A stretch of 64,000 nt of DNA. Origin: Haliscomenobacter hydrossis DSM 1100 (GTDB lineage Bacteria > Bacteroidota > Bacteroidia > Chitinophagales > Saprospiraceae). This document shows, piece after piece, positions 1 through 8,080 of the stretch. Location: positions 7,875,001 to 7,939,000 of the forward strand of contig NC_015510.1 of NCBI RefSeq assembly GCF_000212735.1. The letters run 5' to 3'. The notes under the pieces were generated by a model. It was not told the origin of the DNA and did not search any database. It saw only the letters and a program-made list of their open reading frames with translations. Each line of letters opens with the position of its first letter. The stretch's first letter is position 1. The translations under genes were made by a program, and so were the position numbers.

Positions 1-2
1 GT

Positions 3-176
3 TACCTGGACAATACCAAAACTTGTGAAACGGGAAAAACCAGCCGTCGGCTATGCCGCAAACGCTTTTACCTCAGTGATTTACCCAAATATGATTACCG
101 GGAAGAATTTTCTGAAGCTGGAGCAGTCATTACCCTCACCCGTTTGAATATTTCAAAACTTCCCTTAACCCAATAA
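3..176 (+). CDS. C-terminal end of an unidentified protein (cut by window edge)
   Basis: An open frame enters from the left edge and runs 57 codons to a TAA at 174-176. The peptide is rich in Lys, Arg and Tyr and includes the stretch RRLCRKRFYLSDLPKYDY. I recognise no family. The stop lies only 8 nt before the next start codon on the same strand, so the two genes are probably co-transcribed. The reading frame has no internal stop and is the only one that fits this spacing, but the piece is short and function cannot be assigned. Confidence 0.5.
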   Translation, partial: YLDNTKTCETGKTSRRLCRKRFYLSDLPKYDYREEFSEAGAVITLTRLNISKLPLTQ

Positions 177-184
177 GCCAAATA

Positions 185-808
185 ATGAGTCAAAAAAAGA
201 AAAGTCTCCTGGGCTGTTTGCCTTATCTGCTCATTGGCGCCTTACTCAGTTGGGGCGTCTATGAGTGCAATTACCGCTTCAGTTATTGGCAGGACTTACA
301 AGCCCGACCCTGGGCTTACAGCAAAGACAAAAATGCCAAATTGCTGGTAGGACAATGGCAAGGCAGCTTCAGTGATCCCGATGGCATTGCCAAATCGATC
401 AGCCTGGAAATTTTTGCACCACTCAGTGATGCGGAACGCAGGAAAAAAGCAAGTGGAAGACATCGCCGACGCACCCGTGGCGGTTTGGGCTCACGCAAGG
501 ACAAACGGCTTTTTGAAGGTGTAGCCACCGTATCGAGCCGTTTGGGACAGGAAGAATACACCTTGTATGGTTCTGTGGATGAAGCAGACTACCATCAATT
601 GCAGCAAATCACCTTTGGTGCTGTCGACGAAAAAAAACGCATCAAACCTAACTTTGCCTTAAACCTCAGCGAGTCCGGTCAATGGACGGAGGATGAAATG
701 ACGCTACGCCTGGTTTTTGCGTACTTTCAAGTCGACGGCTCCAGCTTTTCAAGCAGCGCCGATCCCCGTTTTGATCACATTGCTTCGGTTGTGTTAAAGC
801 GACAATAA
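185..808 (+). CDS. Hypothetical single-span membrane-anchored protein
   Basis: The 207-aa product starts with a basic MSQKKK tail followed by one hydrophobic segment (about residues 9-26), so it is probably anchored in the inner membrane with the rest periplasmic. The C-terminal part alternates short hydrophobic and polar stretches, suggesting a beta-rich domain (VGQWQGSF, YTLYGSVD), and residues 90-106 are an Arg/Lys/Gly-rich loop. I recognise no family. It follows the upstream partial gene by 8 nt, which suggests an operon. The start is the first ATG after that stop, and an antisense frame within it is a shadow. Confidence 0.65.
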   Translation: MSQKKKSLLGCLPYLLIGALLSWGVYECNYRFSYWQDLQARPWAYSKDKNAKLLVGQWQGSFSDPDGIAKSISLEIFAPLSDAERRKKASGRHRRRTRGGLGSRKDKRLFEGVATVSSRLGQEEYTLYGSVDEADYHQLQQITFGAVDEKKRIKPNFALNLSESGQWTEDEMTLRLVFAYFQVDGSSFSSSADPRFDHIASVVLKRQ

Positions 809-920
809 CACCACGCTCAAAATTCAAAATGATGAACCTAACGATTTAAAAAATCGCTTTGTGGGCAATGGTCATTGCTAAATTTTCACCCTTTGCGGAG
901 ATTTTATTAAGCAAATGCAC

Positions 921-928
921 TACTTTCG
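921..928 (+). promoter_or_regulatory. Possible Bacteroidota -7 element (TACTTTCG)
   Basis: TACTTTCG resembles the TAnnTTTG -7 box of Bacteroidota housekeeping promoters and lies about 30 nt before the next start codon. A TTTG at 892-895 is upstream, but the spacing of 25 nt is longer than the usual 19, so the assignment is weak. Confidence 0.3.
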
Positions 929-958
929 CGCCGCATTTATTCACCAACAATTTGCAAA

Positions 959-1249
959 ATGGTTGAGGACCAAGAAGAGTACTACGATTACGACAGTGAG
1001 TATTACAAATACGATGATGAAGAAAAAACGCAAGACAGCGTGTGTAAAGACAGCAACGGCAACGTGCTGCAAGACGGTGACTCGGTTACTTTGACCCAGG
1101 ATTTAAAGGTAAAAGGTACCTCGGTCAATTTAAAAAGAGGTACCCTGATCAAAAACATTCGGATTACTGATAATCCCGAAGAAATTGAATGCCACGCGGA
1201 GAAAGTGAAGAATTTGGTGCTGAAGACTAAGTTTTTGAGGAAGCATTGA
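959..1249 (+). CDS. PhnA/YjdM C-terminal domain protein with acidic N-terminus
   Basis: Residues about 28-96 match the PhnA (YjdM) C-terminal domain: CKDSNGNVLQDGDSVTLTQD, then DLKVKGTSVNLKRGT and a terminal LVLKTKFLRK. Typical PhnA proteins are about 110 aa and carry an N-terminal zinc ribbon with paired cysteines. Here that part is replaced by a Glu/Asp/Tyr-rich segment (EEYYDYDSEYYKYDDEE) with no CxxC pair. The family was once linked to phosphonate use but its function is unsettled. The domain assignment is solid from the motif; the biological role is open. The start is the only in-frame ATG that keeps the acidic leader. Confidence 0.8.
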   Translation: MVEDQEEYYDYDSEYYKYDDEEKTQDSVCKDSNGNVLQDGDSVTLTQDLKVKGTSVNLKRGTLIKNIRITDNPEEIECHAEKVKNLVLKTKFLRKH

Positions 1250-1278
1250 TTTTAGAGTACACATTCCTGGCCTATTGC

Positions 1279-1914
1279 TCATCCCCCGACTTTCAACCAG
1301 CCCGTAATGCTCATCCGCGGCGCTTGAGTTTCTAACACCTCGTGTTCCAACTCAGCACTTTTAAAAAACACACATTGACCGTGGAGTGGGGCAATGGTTT
1401 GCACGTGGTCCGGGTGGTAAACGCGCAATTCTCCGCCGTCTTTGGCTTGCCAATCGCTGTTTAAATACATGATCATGGAAAAGGCCCGACTGTTGTCGTT
1501 GCGGAACTGGTCGAGGTGTCTTTTGTAAAAACTGCCTTTTTCGTACAAGGCGTAATGAAATTCATACCCGGTAATCCCCGTGTAACAACTACTATTAAGA
1601 TAACTTACAAAACGATCCATGAGGTCGAAAAAATCGTTTTCTGGCAGGTTGTTGTGTTCCCGATCCAGCCAGTAGATTTGATCACCACGAGTAGCCTTGT
1701 CGTTTAAGTGCAGGTCCTTGTTGCCGATGCCAGCGGCATGGAATTGTTGCCCCGCGTAAAGTGTAGTTAAATTTTCTTTTAGCTGTGTAGCCAAGGCTTC
1801 ACTCAGAAAATGTTCTGCTAAACCAACTTTGTCTTCGATAAAACTATTGATGAGGCAATCAAATTGGGTTTGCAATACCTTGAATTGTGGACTATTCTGG
1901 CATAAAACCAGCAT
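1279..1914 (-). CDS. 2-oxoglutarate/Fe(II)-dependent oxygenase (prolyl 4-hydroxylase type)
   Basis: The 211-aa protein has the iron-binding facial triad of 2OG-Fe(II) oxygenases: HxD at His133/Asp135 (YKRHLDQFRND) and a distal His191 (ELEHEVLE), followed nine residues later by Arg200, which in this family binds the 2-oxoglutarate carboxylate. The strand GELRVYHP and the turn LHGQCVFFKS fit the double-stranded beta-helix of P4Hc/PiuC-type enzymes. It probably hydroxylates a protein side chain or small molecule; the substrate is unknown. It is cytosolic, with no signal peptide. It is a stand-alone gene transcribed in the same direction as the secreted-protein gene upstream, 60 nt away. Confidence 0.85.
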   Translation of the reverse strand: MLVLCQNSPQFKVLQTQFDCLINSFIEDKVGLAEHFLSEALATQLKENLTTLYAGQQFHAAGIGNKDLHLNDKATRGDQIYWLDREHNNLPENDFFDLMDRFVSYLNSSCYTGITGYEFHYALYEKGSFYKRHLDQFRNDNSRAFSMIMYLNSDWQAKDGGELRVYHPDHVQTIAPLHGQCVFFKSAELEHEVLETQAPRMSITGWLKVGG

Positions 1915-1974
1915 TGCATCAAGGTAAACCTTATTATTGTCCCAAATTGAAATATTTACAATTGTAAACTCAAC

Positions 1975-3222
1975 TCAATTGCACATCGTGCCCGCTTGCA
2001 CAAAGTACCTTTTGCCATTCAACAGCACTTCATTGCCCGCTTGTCCGGTCGTCATGGTGTATTCCCAGACCCGACCATCGTTGAAACGCAAAATCAAAGT
2101 AGGTTGCCCAGCCCGGGCAATGACCTGCCACTTGCCCCCATCTGCACCCGCGCTGGCGTAAGAGAAATCGCTGTAAGCATTGCTGGAGCTGTAAGAGTTG
2201 TCGTTTTTGTAGACAAACACACCATCGGAACAAACGTGGATGATGTAGTGGTCGGCCATGCCATTGCCCGTTTTGTAATAATCCAGTCTTTTGCCTTTGA
2301 TCTTTTGTTTCCACTGCTCCGCGATGCCCGATACCTGAGGTTTGCTGAATTGTACACTATTGGCAATGGATTTCAGCAAGGTGGTGTACTCGGCAGTATA
2401 GAGGCTCTTTTCTCCGGTAGCGGCTATGGTCACCCCACCGCCATTCGGCGAAAGTATGCTGATCATTTCAATCACCACGGGTTTGCCTTGCGCTGTTCCA
2501 TCAAAACGAATCAGTAAGGCGTTGCTGCCGTAAGCCTGCGTTTGACCTTTGAGGTAGGTATTGCTTTGGGCGTCGTTGGCATCGATGACCTGGGCGCGTA
2601 TCTCATTCAGGGATTTGTATTCGTGAGGGCTGACGCCAATTGGGATTTGACCGCCCACTTTGTTCAGCACAAAACCGCCACTTTCCTCCTGACTTTTCCA
2701 GCCACCGGGGCTTTGGAAAGTGTACCCACTGTATGGATCACCTACCCGAGTTCCTGTAGCAGCGGGTGCACTGGTGGAAGTGGTTTTGCCGCCCGTAGTT
2801 GTTGTAGTTGGTGTAGTCGTACTGGTGGTCGTTTTGTTGGTCGCGGTACCCGTATTGGTGCTGGCTTTGGGCGCAGCAACGGGCTGATCTGCAGTTTTGA
2901 CTACCGGAATGCTCACGCCTTCACTGGTCACGTAATATTCGCCCAATAAACGGGAAAGGGAAAACGCAAAGGCCGAACCATTGTACTGGTACTCGGCATT
3001 GACCATACCGAGGATTTTGGCTCCATTGCTAAAGCTGTATTGCTGGCCTTGCAATTGAAAAAAGCCCTGATATGTACCATCAGTGGCTTTACCCATCGAC
3101 AAAACCAGGCCCGATTGTTGATTGCTGAATGTGCCCACGTAGTGGTCTTCATTGCTTTGAGCACCAAGCGTTTGGAAAAGAACCATTGCGGTGAAGAATG
3201 CCATAATCTTGTGCGTTTTCAT
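1975..3222 (-). CDS. Secreted hypothetical protein with Thr-rich linker
   Basis: The 415-aa product begins with a signal peptide (about residues 1-21, ending TLGAQS). An N-terminal beta-rich domain (residues 25-110, YVGTFSNQQSGLVLSMGKAT) is joined by a low-complexity Thr/Ser/Pro linker (about 120-152) to a domain starting VGDPYSGYTFQSPGGWKSQE. The C-terminal part (about 300-415) has tryptophan and glycine turns such as GKWQVIARAGQPTLILRF. I do not recognise a named family; the layout looks like a calcium-independent export protein with two or three globular modules. A 19-bp perfect hairpin lies 16 nt upstream of the start codon. Function is unknown. Confidence 0.8.
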   Translation of the reverse strand: MKTHKIMAFFTAMVLFQTLGAQSNEDHYVGTFSNQQSGLVLSMGKATDGTYQGFFQLQGQQYSFSNGAKILGMVNAEYQYNGSAFAFSLSRLLGEYYVTSEGVSIPVVKTADQPVAAPKASTNTGTATNKTTTSTTTPTTTTTGGKTTSTSAPAATGTRVGDPYSGYTFQSPGGWKSQEESGGFVLNKVGGQIPIGVSPHEYKSLNEIRAQVIDANDAQSNTYLKGQTQAYGSNALLIRFDGTAQGKPVVIEMISILSPNGGGVTIAATGEKSLYTAEYTTLLKSIANSVQFSKPQVSGIAEQWKQKIKGKRLDYYKTGNGMADHYIIHVCSDGVFVYKNDNSYSSSNAYSDFSYASAGADGGKWQVIARAGQPTLILRFNDGRVWEYTMTTGQAGNEVLLNGKRYFVQAGTMCN

Positions 3223-3237
3223 GGTAATAAGTTCTTT

Positions 3238-3283
3238 AGACTGCTAATGAACCACCTTTGAGGTGGTGGTTCATTAGCAGTCT
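3238..3283. repeat. Perfect 19-bp hairpin in the leader of the secreted-protein gene
   Basis: Bases 3238-3256 (AGACTGCTAATGAACCACC) are the exact reverse complement of 3265-3283, with an 8-nt loop. There is no T-run on either side, so it is not a standard intrinsic terminator. It sits between the TPR membrane gene (stop at 3388) and the start codon at 3222. Confidence 0.85.
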
Positions 3284-3387
3284 TGTGGATGAACAAAAAT
3301 GATAAAACAAAGATCAGGCTTTGTACAATGCTATGCTACATCCCTAGAGGGGAACTGGAGAATATCCTCATTTATGGGGAGGAAAAA

Positions 3388-4659
3388 TTAAAATCGCCGT
3401 GCTGCACGGTGCAAAATGTAATTGGCGACAAAAGCATAAGCGAAAATCCCCAAGCCATAAACCCCCAGCAGGACAAAAGCAGCAGGAAACAAGACCGGAA
3501 TAAACCCGAATACCGCCAGGATGATGGCGTACCAGGCCAGTTGTTTACGTGCATTACTGCCAACTGGAGCCATGAAAGATCCACTTACGGGGATCAACAT
3601 GGTGCCGACCACCAATAGGGCAAAAAACAAACGATCTTTGCTCCATCCCAGCCAACCTGCTTCGGGGGCTATCCAATACAGGATGGCAATGCACAATAAG
3701 GCCAACAGTTGGGCCCCTACCCAATTGGCAGCGCGGTTCTCATCGCTGGAAAGCGCGTGTTTGCCCAAGGGATGAAAGCGCAGGAAAAAATTGGACACGG
3801 GTTGCCCAATCCAGGTTGAAAAAGCAAACAACACATACAGCACGATGAGCGGGACGAACAAAAAGCTCAAGGCGGGATAATTTTTGTTCAAACTAATCAC
3901 GATGCGGTACAGAAAGTACAAGCCAATGATGAACCACCACTGTTTGCCACTTTGCATTTTGCCCATCCACAGGAAATAATTCAGAATGCCCCGGTACAAG
4001 GGATTTTTGGCTTTAATGGCCTCTTTCAAACCCGCCCGGGCGTGATTATTTTGTGGATTGAGGCGCAGTGCTTCTTTAAAAGATGCAATAGCCTGCTCAA
4101 AATTATTCTGATTTACGGCCACCCAACCCTGATTGGCGTGCGACATGGAGTTGTGCGGGTCGGTGTACAAGGCGTAATTCATCGTCGCCTCAGCTTCGGC
4201 AGTGCGGTTCAGTTTGAGCAATGCACGCGCGCGCAGGTTGACCAGCTCGGTATCTTCAGGATCGATCTCCAGACCTTTTTCGGCATTGAAGAGGGCCTCT
4301 TCCCAACGGTCTTCGTGCATGGCAATTTCGCCAGCCAGTTCAAACATGTTGGGCATGTAGGGATTGAGGTTCAGGCCACTGCGGATCAAAGACTTGGCTT
4401 GATCCGACTGATTGTTGTAAAAATAGACCACCGCCAGAATATAGTGGTTGCTGGGATCATCAGGATCCAGTGCCAGCGCCTTTTGCGCCGGAGCAAGTGC
4501 AGCAGGGTAATTTTGTCCCATTATTTTACACAAAGCAAGCAATCGAAAAACGCTGCCACTTTCGGGGTTTTCCTGTAAGGCCTGGGCGAGTTCTTTTTCT
4601 GCTTCGGGAAGGCGCCGTTGCTCCATTAACAGTTGCGCGCGATCGAGATGTTGAGACAT
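3388..4659 (-). CDS. TPR-repeat integral membrane protein
   Basis: The 423-aa protein has five to six tetratricopeptide repeats over residues 1-215 (for example AIASFKEALRLNPQNNHARA), then at least five hydrophobic segments between about 240 and 415. The TPR part should face the cytosol because there is no signal peptide. The next gene upstream on the same strand encodes a TPR-AAA ATPase, 105 nt away, separated by an inverted repeat. The two proteins share TPR style (QENPESGSV, DPDDPSN), so they may work together as a membrane docking site and an ATPase. No named family is recognised for the C-terminal membrane domain. Confidence 0.8.
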   Translation of the reverse strand: MSQHLDRAQLLMEQRRLPEAEKELAQALQENPESGSVFRLLALCKIMGQNYPAALAPAQKALALDPDDPSNHYILAVVYFYNNQSDQAKSLIRSGLNLNPYMPNMFELAGEIAMHEDRWEEALFNAEKGLEIDPEDTELVNLRARALLKLNRTAEAEATMNYALYTDPHNSMSHANQGWVAVNQNNFEQAIASFKEALRLNPQNNHARAGLKEAIKAKNPLYRGILNYFLWMGKMQSGKQWWFIIGLYFLYRIVISLNKNYPALSFLFVPLIVLYVLFAFSTWIGQPVSNFFLRFHPLGKHALSSDENRAANWVGAQLLALLCIAILYWIAPEAGWLGWSKDRLFFALLVVGTMLIPVSGSFMAPVGSNARKQLAWYAIILAVFGFIPVLFPAAFVLLGVYGLGIFAYAFVANYILHRAARRF

Positions 4660-4662
4660 AAG

Positions 4663-4767
4663 TAAAGGGTTCGGGGGTTCGAGGGTTCGGGGGGGTGGGA
4701 GTTCGAGGGCAACACCAGACGTTTTGCCAACCCTCGAACTCCCGAACCCTCGAACCTCGAACCTTTA
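4663..4767. repeat. Imperfect inverted repeat built of GGTTCGAG units
   Basis: The left arm has tandem GGTTCG-type units; the right arm has the complementary CGAACC units, with a central GTTTTGCC-type loop near 4717-4725. It fills the gap between the two TPR genes and overlaps the stop codon of the ATPase gene. It could act as a transcription attenuator between them or be a mobile intergenic palindrome. Confidence 0.75.
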
Positions 4768-6105
4768 TTTTTTCACATTAAGGTACTTCAAAACTTCATC
4801 ATACTGCCCACTTTCATTGGAAAACAAGGCATAGTTTTTGGCGGTACTGAACCACTCCGTGGTGGTCGCGCGGTGTTTACCTACTGCTTTGAGCAGGTCG
4901 TTGGTCTCAATGGGTAAGGGGATTCCTTTGCGCATACTTTCTTCCATTTTGCCTTCGATGGCAATATCGATGACCGCTTCGAGGTCGGCACCGGAAAAGC
5001 CTGGCGTTTTTTGGGCAATTTTTAGGTAATCAACGTCTTTGACGGGTTTATCCCGCAGGTGGATTTCCAAAATGGCTGTGCGCCCGGCCTCGTCGGGTGG
5101 CGGTACAAAAATGATGCGGTCGAAACGCCCCGGACGCCGGAAAGCCGGATCCAAATGCCAGGGCGCATTGGTGGCAGCCAAAACGAGCACCCCATCGTTG
5201 GACTGTTCAATGCCGTCGAGTTCGTTGAGGAATTGGTTGATGAGGTGACGTCCTGCACTCATGCGCATGTCGCTGCGGTTGGCACCAAGGGCATCTACTT
5301 CGTCAAAAAACAGTACGCAGGGTTTGATCTGTCGGGCTTTTTGAAAAATGGCATGCAGGTTTTTTTCACTTTGCCCCAGCCACATGTCCAGGATTTCGTT
5401 GATGCCTACCGCCATGAAGTTGCTCTTGATCTGGCCCGCTGTGGCGCGGGCGAGGTGGGTTTTCCCACAACCCGGAGGGCCGTACAAGAGAATTCCACCG
5501 CCAATTTTTTTTCCGTAAGCCTTATAGATCTCTGGATGTTCCAGCGGATGGATGATTTTGAGGCGAATTTCTTCTTTCACTTTTTCCATGCCACCCACAT
5601 CGTTGAAGCTCACTTTGGGGCGTTCAAACTCGATGATGCGGTCTTCTTCCTCCGTCTCACCAAAGCCGCCGAGCCGAACTTTGCTGGCTTCCGGTTCGGT
5701 ATCCAGTTTTTGGCTGATTTCGCTGTTCAGGTAAGCATCAGCCAAATTGGGATCGAGGGTAATGGCGTTGTCATAGGCCTCTTGGGCATCGCGGGCATTG
5801 CCCATCGCCAGCAAGATGCGTGCCTGAATGATCCAGGCCTGAGGGGGAGGCATGTCGAGTGCCAAAATATCTTCCATGATCACGGAAGCCATGCCGTGTT
5901 TTTCTTGTTCCAAAAATGCCGTAGCCAGCCCCATTTGGAGCCCCAAATCTTGCGGCGCCATGCGTAGCGCTTCTTTGTATTCTACTTCCGCTTCCGCAAA
6001 ACGACGGTTTTTGAGCAAAGCCGAAGCCAGCAGTTTGCGGAGGGGTAAATTGTCGGGCGAAGCTTTAACCGCTTCCAATAAAAATTCAAGATCGTTCAAT
6101 TCCAT
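4765..6105 (-). CDS. TPR-AAA+ ATPase (CDC48/FtsH-type AAA domain)
   Basis: Starting at MELNDLEFLL the protein has 446 aa; a longer frame to 6144 adds only 13 unlikely residues. Residues 1-130 form TPR-like helical repeats. Residues 165-400 are a classical AAA module: FNDVGGMEKVKEEI, Walker A GPPGCGKT (209-216), Walker B LFFDE (265-269), and the second region of homology with RRPGR (Arg324 and Arg327 as arginine fingers). The C-terminal lid is LEAVIDIAIEGK. There is a single ATPase ring and no protease domain, so it probably unfolds or remodels proteins delivered by the TPR part. The downstream neighbour is a TPR membrane protein. The substrate is unknown. Confidence 0.9.
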   Translation of the reverse strand: MELNDLEFLLEAVKASPDNLPLRKLLASALLKNRRFAEAEVEYKEALRMAPQDLGLQMGLATAFLEQEKHGMASVIMEDILALDMPPPQAWIIQARILLAMGNARDAQEAYDNAITLDPNLADAYLNSEISQKLDTEPEASKVRLGGFGETEEEDRIIEFERPKVSFNDVGGMEKVKEEIRLKIIHPLEHPEIYKAYGKKIGGGILLYGPPGCGKTHLARATAGQIKSNFMAVGINEILDMWLGQSEKNLHAIFQKARQIKPCVLFFDEVDALGANRSDMRMSAGRHLINQFLNELDGIEQSNDGVLVLAATNAPWHLDPAFRRPGRFDRIIFVPPPDEAGRTAILEIHLRDKPVKDVDYLKIAQKTPGFSGADLEAVIDIAIEGKMEESMRKGIPLPIETNDLLKAVGKHRATTTEWFSTAKNYALFSNESGQYDEVLKYLNVKK

Positions 6106-6270
6106 TTGTCTGGGCATTTCTGGTAAGAGATGAAAACAAGACACCTCTGAGGTCTCAAATGTAGCAGTTTGTTCTGAGTTTACAAGTTTCTTCTCTTTGT
6201 AAACGATGGCTTGGCGTTTTGCGTTTTATCCTTACCTTTCGAAGGTTTTTATAAACAATTCAAACTGAAG

Positions 6271-6903
6271 ATGATTCGCAAAACATTGACTGGCACCCTG
6301 CTCTTAATGGTGCTTACGCTGGGCGCTTGCCGCTGGGAAACAACTAAAAAGGCCCTCAAACACGGCGAGGTATTAAAAAGCTCCATTGAGTCTTTTGAAA
6401 AAAACCGGGTAAAATTATCGACGCAAGTCGTCGAAACCCTACAACAAGCTGAAGAAAGCCTGACCGAACCCAATCCCGACTTACCCGAAGTGTCCAAAGA
6501 TTTTGAAAAAGAATGGACCGGCATTCAAGCCCGCTACAACAAACTCAAAAGTGATTTTGAACGGGTTGGCAAAAGTTCGGATGAATATTTTGGTACCCTC
6601 GATCAACTGAGCAGCAGCATCAACAACGAACGTTTGCGCAAGGAAGAGTTGGGTAAAAATGCCGAACTGCGCAAAAAATGGGATTTGACCTATAAAGAAG
6701 CCGGACAAAGCATCGATAAAGTGACCACTGTCCTGGAATCGGGCAATGATTTCCACATGGTACTCGTGGCATCAAGCATTCGTCAAAAACTCAATCAAAA
6801 CGTAGACGAGTTGCACAACATTGCCGAACAAGCCAAAACACTACTGGCCGATTTAGAGGCTTTTACCCAGGCCGGAAGACAATTGGTGGAAGGCGGGGAA
6901 TAA
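6271..6903 (+). CDS. DUF2959-like coiled-coil lipoprotein
   Basis: The start chosen is the ATG at 6271, which gives a proper lipoprotein signal: MIRKTLTGTLLLMVLTLGAC, with the lipobox cysteine at residue 20. The longer frame from 6211 would bury this signal. The mature part (about 190 aa) is almost entirely charged alpha-helix with heptad-like spacing (IESFEKNRVKLSTQVVETLQ), typical of DUF2959-type periplasmic lipoproteins. It should be attached to a membrane by its lipid anchor. No enzymatic motif is present. It is divergent from the AAA gene and is followed by an inverted repeat. Confidence 0.8.
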   Translation: MIRKTLTGTLLLMVLTLGACRWETTKKALKHGEVLKSSIESFEKNRVKLSTQVVETLQQAEESLTEPNPDLPEVSKDFEKEWTGIQARYNKLKSDFERVGKSSDEYFGTLDQLSSSINNERLRKEELGKNAELRKKWDLTYKEAGQSIDKVTTVLESGNDFHMVLVASSIRQKLNQNVDELHNIAEQAKTLLADLEAFTQAGRQLVEGGE

Positions 6904-6908
6904 TTTCA

Positions 6909-6984
6909 GCACGGATTTACCCAGATTCACACAGATTTTTCCATCATATCCATAAAATCTGTGGAATTCTGGGTTAATCAGTGC
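6909..6984. repeat. Imperfect palindrome of the CACAGAT family
   Basis: The left arm GCACGGATTTACCCAGATTC and the following ACACAGATTTT pair with AAAATCTGTGGAATTCTGGG and GTTAATCAGTGC on the right. The same CACAGATT vocabulary returns at 39976-40050 and around the group II intron insertion site. It lies between converging genes and may help end both transcripts. Confidence 0.75.
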
Positions 6985-7019
6985 AGAAAAAATCTGCCAC
7001 AGGCAAGGCTAAAAAGGTG

Positions 7020-7895
7020 CTACTCCTTTTGATATACCCGCACATAATCTACCTCATATTTTATACTTGACGTACCCATTTTAGGCGTACCTCCATTTCT
7101 GCCGACAGCTAAATTCAGCAACAAATAATGTGGCTTGAGGAAAGGATTTCCTCCGTCAGGATTGAGCGCTGAGGGGGTTGGCTGGGTATTCAGCAATTCG
7201 TCGTCCAAAAAAATCTGGATGTTCTCCGCAGTCCAATCCATGCGCCAGGTGTGGAATTTTTGGACCCAATCTTTGTCTTTGGACGTAAAATAGGAGAGGG
7301 GTACTTTTTTTTCGTTCCATTTGGCTCGACGGGTGGTTTGATCTCCCAACCAGGCAAAATTGGCCAAAATGGTCGGCGTCTCTTTGACCTGATAAAACTC
7401 CATGATGTCGATTTCTCCAGCGTCTGGCCAAGGCCCTGTGCCCAGGGTCCAGATGGCAGGCCAGGCGCCGTAGGTGGTATCAATGCGGGCGCGGATTTCG
7501 AAGCGACCAAATTGCCATTGCTGCAAGCCACGGGTTTGAATACTGGCCGAGGTGAATTCCGAAACCGGGCGATTGTTTTTCCAATTTTTGCTATCGGCCT
7601 GGTAGTTGGGATTCACGACGGCTTCACGTTTTGCTTCAATCATCAACACCCCGTCTTTGCAGGTGGCGTTATCGGGCTGATACCATTGCAGTTCTTCATT
7701 GCGCACAAAACCCGTTTCGTGCCGCCAATCGGCAGGCTTGGGTTTGCCGGATTCATTGAATTCATCGTGCCAGACGAGTTTCATGCCGGCGTGCTGTTTG
7801 GGTTCGGAAAAATCTGGTTTATACGCATCGACGGTCGCTTTTTTTGTGGTAGCGCAGGCGCTGAGCAGGAGTAGGAGGGGAAGCAGTATTTTCAT
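7020..7895 (-). CDS. Glycoside hydrolase family 16 lipoprotein (laminarinase/beta-glucanase type)
   Basis: The 291-aa protein carries a lipobox LLLLLSAC (lipidated Cys14) and a GH16 catalytic domain. The diagnostic motif DAGEIDIMEF places the nucleophile Glu161, the assisting Asp163 and the acid/base Glu166, in the order ExDxxE, that is the EIDIME form of bacterial laminarinases and lichenases. Other GH16 blocks are present: VWHDEFNESG near residue 41, GRFEIRARIDTTYGAWPAIW and a terminal VDYVRVYQ. It should cleave beta-1,3 or beta-1,3-1,4 glucans at the cell surface or in the periplasm. No SusC/SusD pair is adjacent, so it is not part of a visible utilisation locus. Confidence 0.93.
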   Translation of the reverse strand: MKILLPLLLLLSACATTKKATVDAYKPDFSEPKQHAGMKLVWHDEFNESGKPKPADWRHETGFVRNEELQWYQPDNATCKDGVLMIEAKREAVVNPNYQADSKNWKNNRPVSEFTSASIQTRGLQQWQFGRFEIRARIDTTYGAWPAIWTLGTGPWPDAGEIDIMEFYQVKETPTILANFAWLGDQTTRRAKWNEKKVPLSYFTSKDKDWVQKFHTWRMDWTAENIQIFLDDELLNTQPTPSALNPDGGNPFLKPHYLLLNLAVGRNGGTPKMGTSSIKYEVDYVRVYQKE

Positions 7896-8080
7896 GATTG
7901 GTCGTTCAAGTGATGGAAGAAATGCCAGACAAATTTCGGAATTGTAAAGCTATATTAAAATTGATTACTGCTTTTTTGTTTGCTTTTCCACTTGACTGGT
8001 ATGGATACAAAGGTTTATTTTGTACAGACCGAATTATTCTGATAATCTAGATCGAAAATATAAATTAAAATATAATACTT

